Virus record (IMG/VR): IMGVR_UViG_3300031951_000519
Location: 1 to 37,843 of that record
Length of the DNA: 37,843 nt
From: a virus
Direction: 5' to 3' (one strand)
The notes beneath the pieces were generated by a model, which saw only the letters and a list, made by a program, of their open reading frames with translations, did no database searches and had not been told where the DNA came from. Both the position numbers and the translations under genes were made by a program. Positions 6,099-14,600 of this stretch are shown here, one piece after another (positions within the stretch are counted from its first letter, which is position 1; the number at the start of each line of letters is the position of its first letter).

Positions 6099-6470
6099 GT
6101 GAGCGCACCAAAACCCAAAGTTCAATTTTCCATCCGGATACCAGAAGAGGTCATTAAATTGCTGGATGAGATTGCCGAGAACACCGGCTTAAACATTACC
6201 CGCAACAATGTGGTGGAGCAGGCTGCCGAGTGGTATGTGCGCACTTACCGGGCCAACGGCAACCGTGCTTTGACCAACCAGGATTTCAATAGCCTCATAG
6301 AATTTATTCAGGGAAATAGAAAAATTTTAACTCCAGATTTGAGTCGTGCGCACGAAACCATGATGGCTGCCGAAGAGCCTGGGAACATCTCCGAACTGCC
6401 CGTGCCTGGATCCTCACCAGCGAAAACCCCGATCCGCTACCAGCCCAAGAAGCGGAAATCATCGAATTGA
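6099..6470 (+). CDS. Ribbon-helix-helix regulator, lysogeny module
   Basis: 123 residues if started at GTG 6099. An in-frame TTG at 6090 would add three residues, but it lies inside the -10 element and has no Shine-Dalgarno, so the leaderless GTG start is preferred. Residues about 7-45 form an RHH domain: Q-F-S-I-R-I-P-E-E-V-I-K-L-L-D-E-I-A, then I-T-R-N-N-V-V-E-Q-A-A-E-W-Y. The C-terminal part is longer than in a minimal RHH protein and ends in a basic tail (P-K-K-R-K-S-S-N). As first gene of the unit that leads to int, it is the best candidate for the lysogenic repressor. No CI-like or XRE-type repressor is seen anywhere in the window. Confidence 0.8.
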   Translation: MSAPKPKVQFSIRIPEEVIKLLDEIAENTGLNITRNNVVEQAAEWYVRTYRANGNRALTNQDFNSLIEFIQGNRKILTPDLSRAHETMMAAEEPGNISELPVPGSSPAKTPIRYQPKKRKSSN

Positions 6471-6476
6471 AAAATT

Positions 6477-6704
6477 ATGTTTGAAGGTTTCAAAGACTGG
6501 ATCGTCAGTGAAAACTTGTGGAGCCTTCAAAAGTTTTTGGTGTTGTGGGCCGTCGTTTGTTGCGTCTATGGCAGCGCAAAAATTGCAGAAAAAGTTTCCG
6601 AAAAAGTTTCAGGTAATTTGGGGTGGTTTGTGGGTCAAATATTTTTGGTTTGCTCCATCGCGGTTTGCTTCCTTGGAGCAATGGCATTCACAATTCAAAA
6701 ATAA
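6477..6704 (+). CDS. Small two-span membrane protein
   Basis: 75 residues, starting six bases after the RHH gene. Two hydrophobic segments are visible: F-L-V-L-W-A-V-V-C-C-V-Y-G (about 20-32) and F-V-G-Q-I-F-L-V-C-S-I-A-V-C-F-L-G-A-M (about 51-69). A loop rich in K-V-S-E-K-V-S lies between them. Encoded in the lysogeny module with a lipoprotein downstream, so it may act at the lysogen's envelope, for example in superinfection exclusion. That role is inference; no family is recognised. Confidence 0.65.
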   Translation: MFEGFKDWIVSENLWSLQKFLVLWAVVCCVYGSAKIAEKVSEKVSGNLGWFVGQIFLVCSIAVCFLGAMAFTIQK

Positions 6705-6713
6705 AAATAAACC

Positions 6714-7142
6714 ATGCGCAAACCCGCATTCATCCTAGCTCTAGCGGCATTGCTCACCTCATGCGCAAGTCCCCGCATCGATCCTGAGCCTGTCACACGG
6801 CGCGCAAAATTGGCCCCACAAGAAATTAAAATTTATACATCCCCCGCAGGCGGCATCGTCGATTGGAACGGGAATGTCCTCGGCGCGGCCCCGCTCACCA
6901 TCCAGGTCGAGCCACAAATGATCTTCGGTCGTCCCGTATGGCCATCCAACGGCGCAACCATCCAACGCCTCCGCGCCCGCTGGCCCGACGGCAGCATCGC
7001 CACAGAAACCTTCAGCACCCAGCAAACCCTCCCACAAGTCGTCGGAATCATCAGCCCCAACTACCGCCACAATCCCCTCCTCGACGCCCTCTACAAAGAT
7101 GCCTTCACCAAACGAGACCTCACCCAGCAAACCGGCCCTTGA
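6714..7142 (+). CDS. PEGA-like lipoprotein, lysogeny module
   Basis: 142 residues. An N-terminal signal with lipobox L-T-S-C puts lipidated Cys at position 17. The next part, I-K-I-Y-T-S-P-A-G-G-I-V-D-W-N-G and G-A-A-P-L-T-I, resembles a PEGA-type beta repeat. The rest is Pro/Arg-rich. The start follows the membrane protein gene by nine bases. A lipoprotein expressed with the lysogeny genes would sit in the envelope of the lysogen and is a typical candidate for superinfection exclusion or host-surface change (inference). It could also be a passenger gene unrelated to phage growth. Confidence 0.75.
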   Translation: MRKPAFILALAALLTSCASPRIDPEPVTRRAKLAPQEIKIYTSPAGGIVDWNGNVLGAAPLTIQVEPQMIFGRPVWPSNGATIQRLRARWPDGSIATETFSTQQTLPQVVGIISPNYRHNPLLDALYKDAFTKRDLTQQTGP

Positions 7143-7299
7143 AGCCCTTGCCAAGTTCATCGACACGCTCGACATTCCCATCGTGAGCGAAAAAGAACTA
7201 GCCCAGGACGACGAAGCATTCCGCCCCGCTTTAGTAAACGGCCAAGCTCCGAACTCGACCCAACCAAGTGGCGACCAAAGTGGCGGACGCAATACTTAA
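7099..7299 (+). CDS. Small hypothetical protein overlapping the lipoprotein gene
   Basis: 66 residues, overlapping the lipoprotein gene by 44 bases in another frame. The middle is plausible protein (A-L-E-A-L-A-K-F-I-D-T-L-D-I-P-I-V-S-E-K), mostly acidic and probably helical. The last residues (P-S-G-D-Q-S-G-G-R-N-T) are encoded by the first two attP arm repeats, so the end of the gene and the recombination site share DNA. No family recognised. The long overlap lowers confidence. Confidence 0.5.
   Translation: MPSPNETSPSKPALEALAKFIDTLDIPIVSEKELAQDDEAFRPALVNGQAPNSTQPSGDQSGGRNT
7266..7288 (+). repeat. attP arm-type repeats, left (P) arm, two copies
   Basis: Two head-to-tail copies of the motif (A)AAGTGGCGACC / AAAGTGGCGGAC at 7266-7276 and 7277-7288. 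The same motif occurs five more times, in the same orientation, to the right of the tRNA-derived core. This is the arrangement expected for integrase arm-binding sites. The copies overlap the 3' end of a small coding frame. Confidence 0.75.
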
Positions 7300-7329
7300 A
7301 CACCTCAATATCAACAAATGAATCTGAAA

Positions 7330-7373
7330 CTACGGATCAGAAGGTTGAAAGTTCGAGTCTTTCCGGCTGCACC
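7330..7373 (+). other. attP: attP core: 3' part of a tRNA-Arg(ACG) gene
   Basis: These 44 bases read as the 3' part of a tRNA: anticodon loop CTACGGA (anticodon ACG, Arg), stem strand TCAGA, variable loop, T-arm GAAAG-TTCGAGT-CTTTC, acceptor strand CGGCTGC, discriminator A, then CC. There is no D-arm and no 5' acceptor strand, so this is not a working tRNA. The bases before it (TCTGAA) look like the 5' anticodon stem with two extra bases, so homology to the host gene probably ends at the anticodon loop. Integration here would rebuild the host tRNA 3' end. Phage genes on both sides mark this as attP. Confidence 0.85.
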
Positions 7374-7377
7374 CCCC

Positions 7378-7533
7378 AAGTGGCGACCAATTCCACTTTT
7401 CCCTAGTAAGGCATCAGAACTTCGCGGAATTTCGCTTTGCCATGTTTGCAGTTTATCCTTTGCTGGCTGGATCAAAGTGGCGACCAAAGTGGCGGACAAG
7501 CGGCGACCATATTTTCTGATTAAAGTGGCGACC
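7378..7533 (+). repeat. attP arm-type repeats, right (P') arm, five copies
   Basis: Copies of the AAGTGGCGACC motif at 7378-7388, 7474-7485, 7486-7497 (GGAC variant), 7498-7508 (AAGCGGCGACC, one mismatch) and 7522-7533, all in the same direction. The pair at 7474-7497 repeats the exact GACC/GGAC doublet found on the left arm at 7266-7288. The last copy ends eight bases before the integrase start codon, so bound integrase could repress its own gene (inference). Confidence 0.8.
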
Positions 7534-7541
7534 GCAAATTT

Positions 7542-8633
7542 ATGAGAAAACACGGAGAAGTTTCGGTTTACTGGAAAGAGGCTCGCAGGGGGTGGTATTA
7601 CCGCGTCCAGCTTGACGGGAAGCGGGTGGAGAAGTCTTGCGGCGTGTCGCAGAACTCCAAGGCGGGCCGCGAAACGGCGCTCAAGAAGGCGCGGGCGATT
7701 GCGGCGGCGCTTCAGGGAGGCGATGAGATGGCGTTGTCCGAGGCGGTGCGCAGGCCGGGCTTTGCGACGCTGGGCGAAGTGGCTGACATTTACTCGGCGC
7801 ATGGGCCGGAGAAATCGAAAACAAAAACCTTGAGTCGTTTTGTGATGTATGCCCGGGAAGCCACGGGGCGCGAGGATTGGCGGGAGAGGTCTTGTGAGGC
7901 GGCTCTGAGCGCGGAGGCTTTGCGGCGCTGGATCACGGCGCAGGAGCGGGCTGGGCGCTCGAAGAACGGCATTCACTCGGATGTGAGCCAAATCAAAAGC
8001 GTGGTGGCCAGGAAACGGATTCACCTTTTCAAAGACATGAAGCTGCCGGACCTCACGGAGTTTTGGATGGTGACGGGTGGTTCGACTAAGACCGAGGGCT
8101 ACCAACCCATCGACCGCGCCGTGTTGCGCCGGATGGACGCCGCGGCGAGGATTCCTCTGCGGCGGGAAAACGCCCGGGTGTGGGCGATTTATTGGCTGAT
8201 GCGGAAGGCCGGGCTGCGCAACGAGGAGGTCGAGGATTTGAAGTGGGCCTGGGTGGAGTGGAAGGACAAAAAGACGGCGGTGCTGGTGCTGGTGGAGCGC
8301 GAGGGTTGGACGCCTAAAGGCCGCAGCGGGCGTGTGCCGGTGCGGGCTCGGCTCATGCGGTTGATCCAGCGGGCGCTTGGTGGCGGGGAGTATGTGATTC
8401 CCCGGAAACACAAGACCGAGGCGCATGATCTCACGCACTACGACATCAATGATTTTGTGCGGCGCTTCCTCCCGGATGGAAACAAGGGCGCTTACAACCT
8501 TCGCAAAGAATACGGCGCGCTCATTGCGCTGCGCGACGGGATCGAGGTGGCGAGCCGTTTGCTACGGCATAGCGACATCTCGACCACCTACCGGCATTAT
8601 CACAATCTTATCGACGAGCCGGAGCCCCTGTGA
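7542..8633 (+). CDS. int: Tyrosine recombinase (phage integrase)
   Basis: 363 residues. The N-terminal part (1-60) is basic and would bind the arm repeats. A SAM-like core-binding domain covers about 75-170 and the catalytic domain about 185-355. Catalytic candidates: Arg226 (G-L-R-N-E-E-V), Lys259 (T-P-K-G-R-S-G-R), Arg321 (Y-N-L-R-K), His343 (L-R-H-S-D-I-S-T-T) and nucleophile Tyr353 (Y-R-H-Y-H). The usual H-x-L-R box has Tyr318 in place of His, a change tolerated in some family members. It would integrate the phage at a host tRNA-Arg gene through the adjacent attP. No Shine-Dalgarno is evident; the start follows the last arm repeat. It converges with the giant ejection gene, three bases apart. 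Confidence 0.93.
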   Translation: MRKHGEVSVYWKEARRGWYYRVQLDGKRVEKSCGVSQNSKAGRETALKKARAIAAALQGGDEMALSEAVRRPGFATLGEVADIYSAHGPEKSKTKTLSRFVMYAREATGREDWRERSCEAALSAEALRRWITAQERAGRSKNGIHSDVSQIKSVVARKRIHLFKDMKLPDLTEFWMVTGGSTKTEGYQPIDRAVLRRMDAAARIPLRRENARVWAIYWLMRKAGLRNEEVEDLKWAWVEWKDKKTAVLVLVEREGWTPKGRSGRVPVRARLMRLIQRALGGGEYVIPRKHKTEAHDLTHYDINDFVRRFLPDGNKGAYNLRKEYGALIALRDGIEVASRLLRHSDISTTYRHYHNLIDEPEPL

Positions 8634-8638
8634 GGCTC
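8622..8638. terminator. Weak hairpin between convergent genes
   Basis: GAGCC (8622-8626) pairs with GGCTC (8634-8638) around a seven-base loop that contains the integrase stop. The right arm overlaps the stop of the giant gene. There is no U-tract on either strand and the stem is only five base pairs. It may weakly slow transcription from both sides but is not a convincing terminator. Confidence 0.2.
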
Positions 8639-11600
8639 ACTGCATGAGGGCTGCGCCCACTCCGCTATCCATCATCTGCTGCATTTCTTGGCGGCGCTGG
8701 AGGGTTTGCTGGTGCTCGATTTGGGCGCGCTGCTTGAGGTCGGGGCGGGAAAGCAGGATGCGGTATTTCGCGGCGGTGGCGGCTTTCTCTAGGGCGCGGG
8801 TGAAGGCTTTGGCTTTGATGTCCCAAGTCGCCTTGTCGTAGCGCGGATCATCGAGGACGAATTTCTCCACGGCGGCCACGCTCAGGGCTCCCATGTCCTT
8901 TTGGAGGGCGCTGATTTCCTCGGTGGTGAGGCGGACTTTAACGCCTTCGAGGGTGAAGTCTCGACCGGCTTGGTTTGGGATCACCGAGGGATTGCCGGTC
9001 ATTTCATAAACCTGACTCATCTCGGTGAGGAGCGGGCTTTTCTTGATGTATGTCACCATCGAGGGATTGAAGAGGACATTGAAGACGGTGTTGCTGTGGC
9101 GCTGGTAGCGTTCCACATCTTCTCCGAGGATGTCGCGCTTGGCAGGGAGGGTTTGGCTGAGGCCGGGGAGTTGGGATTTGAGTTCGTTGACATATTGCCG
9201 GAAGGGCGAGGAGTCGCGGGTTTCGCGAACGGTATTGTCATCGAGTTGCATCCATTGCCGGGCGGCGGTGGGCATCATGCTTTTGGGAACATCGGAAGCG
9301 GCGGCGAGGATGGCGCCGGGGATGTCGTCGTAGGCAGCATTGCGGAAGAAAGTGCTAAGGCCGCTGAGGAGCGGTTGCTCGACGAGGGCGTTCATGGCTC
9401 CGGTGGCCGAAGCGGCGGCGGCGGACATCCAGTTAAAGCCGGCGGCGAGGAGGCTTTGCTTCTTCCCGCGAAGGATGTCTTCCTGCACGGCTTTCTGGTT
9501 CTCCTTGGCGTAGGCTCCCATGGCGACGCTGATGGAGAGCGGCTGCGCCCAATCGTAGTTCACCACGACATCGCCATCCTGTCGCGGTTGGCGGGTCCAG
9601 AAATTGCCGGTGATGAGGGCACGCTTGAGGGCGCTGACATTGAGTTTGTAGGAGCCCCAGCCTTCCGCTTTGGCGAGGTTGCGCTTCTTCTCGTCTTCGT
9701 TCTCGCGGCCTGCGGAGATGATGCCGAGTTGGGCGAGCCAGTAGCCGGTGGCGACGAGGCCGGTGGTGCCGACGAGAGCGCGGCTGAATTGCTCGGTGAA
9801 GGCCTTTTGATCAAAAGCAACGCGGTTGCTGAGGGCAGGAGCGAGGAGTTGGTAGGCGTTGCGGATAAATCCGAGCGGGCTGAATTCGATTCCGCGCATG
9901 AGGATCGAGCCGGGGACTTGCGTGAATTTCATCAGCATGGAGCCGAGCCCCCAGCGTTGATTGGCATTCAGCACGCGGCGAAGGCCGCTGAGAGTGCGGC
10001 TGGCGGCGTTTTCATCTTGATAAACGGCCCGGCTGGCATCCATGCGGGCTTGCGCGATCATGTCTGGCGTGGGCGCGGCGAGTGGGGGGCCATCCTGCGC
10101 GGCGAGGCGCATTTGATTGTCGAGGCTGGCCCGGAAGGCGGATTGATAAAACCCGCGATCTACGAGGCTGAGAGCGGCACCGAGGGTATCTTCGAGGACT
10201 TTGCCAATGCCGCTTTGGAAGGTCGTGCCGGTGAAGCCGGTGATTTCGGCGCTGTCGTATTTCTTGGAGGAGTAAAGGCGACCGAGGCGAATGAGGGTTT
10301 GCACGCCCTCTTTAAAGGAGCCGAGGCGGCCCATGCCCTGAGTGCGGGCAAATTCGTAGCCCGCTTGGATGTCCCCAAGGCCCGCTCCGAGTTCGATAAA
10401 CCGGGTGCCAAGGTCGAGGCCGGTGCGCGTGCGGTTTCCGGTGACGATGGAGACGGCGGCATCCGCTCCCCAAGCCACGGTATCGGCGGAGAGGTCGGCC
10501 CCGAACATGAAAGCATTGCCCCCGATGTTGCGAATCCATGTTTTGGGATTTAGCAGCATCATGAGGGTTTGGAAGGTGTCGATCTTGGCGAGCATTCCGG
10601 CAGGCATGGATTCGCGGTAGATGACATCGAGGGCTTCGGCGGCTTTGACGAGTTTCACGCGGGGGTCTGTGGCGGCCTCGCGCTGGCGGAGGAGGTCTTG
10701 GACTTTGGCGGAGTGCTCGGGGGTCCAGGCGGGGATGCCTAGCATCTTGGCCATGTCGGCGTGCAGGCGGGAGTCGGTGAGCTTGCCTTCGCGGTTGAGG
10801 CGGATGAGCGAACCGATTTTGGATTTGTTGAACCGGCGGTCCTTTTCGGCCAGGGCGAACAGGTCTTGCAAGACTTTGGCGCGGGAATCGGTGGTGGTTT
10901 TGAGGAAATCCTTGGTGATGCTCTGGGCGATGCGGATGGCGGCGCGCTCGCTGAGGCCGTTGTCCTGGAGGATGCGGGCGGTGGCGGCTTGGGCGGCGAG
11001 TGGCGTGGGGCTTTGGAGGATGGCTTCGCGGATGGCGATGTTGGTGGCGACGGCATCGGCCCCGGCGGGGAGCGCGGCTTTGATGGCGGCGCGGTTGTCC
11101 ACAATGGCGGCGGTGGCGGAGTCGCGCTTGGCGGTGGCGATCTCGGCGCGGAGGCGTTGGTTGTCTTGGATCAACTCCTCGATCTTGGGATCGTTGCGGG
11201 CGGCGCGGGTGATCTGGCGGGAGGCGAAGGCTTCGATGCCTGCGGGGGTGAGGCGGGAGATAAGGGAGAGGGCTTGGATGGCTTGACCCTGGGTGGTTCC
11301 GGCGCGGGCCATGAAGTCGGCGATGGCGGCGGCATCTTCGTGGCGGCCTCGGGATTGGAGCTGGCCGAGGAGTTCGATGCCGGTGGCGTAATCGACGGCG
11401 GTGGGCTGGAAGTCGGGATTGGCGGCGTTTCCCATGAATTGGGTCACGGCGGAATCCATGGAGCCAGCGGCATCAATGCGGGCACGGGCGGAGGCGACGG
11501 TCTGGGCGTTCGAGATGGGGTCGTAGTCGAGGGCGGTGAGTTGGGCTTTGACCTCCGGGGCGACGCCCGGCGCGGCTTGCACAGATTGTGTGAACTTGCG

Positions 11601-14600
11601 GGGCTTGGGCTCGGCTGCAAAGTAAGCTAAGGAAGAAGCAGGAATACCCTCTTGCCTTTTCCATGCTTGCCCTGGATTTGGAGTGGATGCATAGCCTGCC
11701 CGTTTGTTTGCAGTAAAGGCTTCAGAAAGTTGGCGGTCGTTGAGAGCGGGGAGCTTTTCAAGACCTGGGAACATGGCTTCGTGAGGCTCGACTCGGCCTC
11801 TGATGCGGTCCCATAGAGTCCATTGCGCCGGAAAAATTTCGATACCTATGGATTTTGCACGCTCGGCGTTGATATCCAGAGCCAACCGGTAGGCTTCAGA
11901 CATGACTTGAAAATCCTTTGGAGTCTTTACCCACTCAACTCCTTGGATCGACTCAGGCAGATTCGGATTTACCTGGCCACTTTTCATTAGATATTTGTTT
12001 TTGCGACTGCCCATAGCCGCAAACACCGCTTCGTTAACAAAATCTTTGATGCGATCCGCACCAAAAATTTCGGCTTGGCCCAACACATCATCCAAGGTGT
12101 CCGCTTTAAGGGCGGACGGATCCGGTAAATTCTGCATAGCAGCTGCCTTATCCTGTTCAGCTTTTGTTTTAGCCTTGTCGGTTTTAGCTTTGCGAATTTT
12201 TGCGTCGGCCGTTTTGACGGTCGCCTTAGAAATATCCAAAAGGTTGTTGAACCTATTAACAACAATCCCTTCAAAACGCCCTCGGATATCTGGATTGTTT
12301 ATAAGCTCATCGCTAAAAGCCCGAGCCATGTGGCGATCCATGGCCGAGATGCCAGCGTTCAACGGGTCTTGCCACACACCGCCAAACGATGCCGTCTTTG
12401 TGCCGAGGCCGGAGACTTGCGTGGTGAGCTTGTCAACAAAGTTTGCCCAGGACTCTTTGGGTTTTTTGATGAAGAAGTCGGGGTTCTTCACAAAAAGTTT
12501 CGATGCCATGACGATGTTTGAAAGATCAACAGAAATTCCAATTCCCAGCCCCCCACTCTTGGCCTCGGTAAATCCAAGTTCGTTTTTGAGGCGCTTGTTT
12601 ACTGACAGGCGTTGCTCCTTGGTAGGGTTGTCTGGTAGCAGATCAGCGAATCGCTTGATCTCTTCCATTGTGCTGAAGCGCATGCGGGCTTGGCCAAATT
12701 CATTTGGAAGCAAAGGGGAGTTCGGCGAGAGCATTCCGAAAAGAATGCCGTTGAATTTTTGGACATTATTTCCTCGCTCCGGCGTCATGGTGCGAGCCAA
12801 CTTGGCCGTGAGTTGTCCGTGCAACTCAACCGGCAGCTTTCTTACATCTACCGCGTTGGCCTTGAGGTGAAGGAGGTCGAAGTAGGTGAACTTTCCGTCA
12901 AGTCCACCGGGTATTTGCGCCACAGGTCTTCCCAGCTCATCCACGATGTTGGAGATTTCACTGAGAGGGCCAAGGTTTCGGACACCGAATTCTTGACCAT
13001 ACGCTTTAAAGTCTTCTGGAGACCACTGCGAGGGTTCTTTGCCGTTGTAGTAGACCGTGCCATCTTCTTTAACCTCTGCTTTCTTCTTCACAATAGCACC
13101 TCGTCGCGGAAGAGCATCAAGAATATTTTGTTGAGCACTTGGCTCAGTTGCAAAACTCAGGATGGATTGCTCGGTGGCGTTGGCTTTTTCCATTCCTCGC
13201 AGGGCCGGGGCGATGGTTTTGGCGAGGTCGCGGCGGAGGGCGGTGAGGTCGGTGGCGAATTGGGGGGTGCCCCAGGTGGCTTGGGATTGGCGGGTGAGGA
13301 GGGAATCGACCCACTCGTTGAAGGAGGTCCAGATTTTCTGGATGAGGGGGCGGTTTTCGTTTTGGACGGAGCGCCAGAATTCGGGGTCGAGGAAGGCGTC
13401 GCCGAGGGTGTTGTTCGTGAGTTCGGCGGTCTGGGTGCGGACGCGCTGGGTGGCGGGGCCGGTGCGGTAGATGGGGGCGGCGGCGGATTCGCGGGCGCGG
13501 GTGCGGTAGGAATCGGTGTAGGTGGCGACGACGCGGCGGAGGTCTTTGTAGAGGGCGGGCTGGGTGTATTCGAGGGTGTGGCCGTATTCGTGGCCGATGA
13601 GGGAGGCGATGGGGCGCTGGGAATCGGCGTTGAGATAGATGGTCTGGGCATCGTCGCTGCGGACGGCTCCGCCGAAGATGGTGGGGTCGCTGGCTTTTAC
13701 AAACTGGATGCGGGTGCCGGTGAGGCGGGAGAAGTTGTCGATGAAGTCGGCAAGGGGGGCTCCGGCGTCCACTCGATCCAGGTTGACGGGGGCAAGGTCG
13801 AGGGTGGAGGCGGTGTCGAGGATGCCTTGGGTGCGGAGCTGGCCGGTGAGGCGGTTGGAAAAGTCTGTGGCAAGGGCGGTTTGCTCGGGTGTGATGGCAT
13901 CGGTGGAGAAGCTGAGGGCTGGGCGGGGCGGCGCGGGGGCTTCGGGAGACGGGGCGAAAGGATCGGCGGGCGCGGGCTGGGGCGGGGCGAAGGGGGAGCC
14001 GAAGGCTTCGTCGAGGGCGGTTTGGTCGATGGGGATTTCGGGGGCGCGGACTTGGCCGAGGTTTTGAGGGGCTGGCGCTGGGGCCACGGGGCCGGGCGCG
14101 GGTGCCGGGGAGGAAATTGGTGTGAAGTTTTGTGGGACTTCGCCAGGGGCGGGCTGGGTGGCGGAGGCGGCGCGGCCTGCGGCGATCTCGATGGCGGCTG
14201 GCCCGACTTCGCCGATCACTTCTCCGAAGACGGCTTTGGGGTTTACGGGGTCTCCGGCAGCAACCGATCCGGCCACCTCGCCTGCTCCTCCGAGCCCTCC
14301 TTGGATGGCTCCTTCTGTGACAGCCAGGCGGACGGGGGTTTTGGCGGCGGCGCGGAAGACAGAGCCTACTCGCCCGGCGATGCCAGCGGAAAGGGCATCG
14401 AATGCCGCAACAGGCACGCCGCGTTTCAAGGCGGCATCCTTGGCTTCAGCCATGAGCGTTTCGTTGCTGAAGAAATTGGCTATGCTTTCCGGGTCTTTGG
14501 GATTCATCCCGGCGGTCTGCAACTCTTCGAGTATTTTGCCTCCGTATTCTGTGGCAAATGAACCCGCTCCCGTGCCACCGATCATGCCTGCGGTGAAACC

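Larger units (their letters stand above)
7300..7541 (+). other. attP region, non-coding
   Basis: About 240 bases with no convincing gene. It holds the tRNA-derived core and the right arm repeats. An apparent plus-strand reading frame (about 7318-7545) only translates the tRNA fragment and the repeats (K-V-A-T-K-V-A-D-K). The stretch 7390-7470 between arm sites could hold an accessory bending-protein site or the int promoter; I see no clear consensus. Confidence 0.7.

Noticed and set aside
7330-7373. Functional tRNA gene
   Set aside because: The 5' acceptor strand and D-arm are absent and the anticodon stem is disturbed by two extra bases, so only an attachment-site fragment remains.
7318-7545. 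75-codon plus-strand frame covering attP
   Set aside because: Its translation is just the tRNA fragment and the arm repeats (K-V-A-T repeats); no protein features.
7311-8438. 375-codon minus-strand open frame opposite integrase and attP
   Set aside because: Arg/Pro/His-rich shadow; it runs through the tRNA fragment and arm repeats, and the integrase on the plus strand has all catalytic blocks.
13157-13651. 164-codon Pro/Ser-rich minus-strand frame within the giant gene
   Set aside because: Out-of-frame shadow of the same strand; composition is an artefact of GC-rich codons.
12690-14561. 623-codon plus-strand open frame opposite the giant gene
   Set aside because: Gly/Val/Glu-rich low-complexity translation typical of the antisense of a GC-rich gene; the minus-strand frame has motifs, domain structure and continuity.
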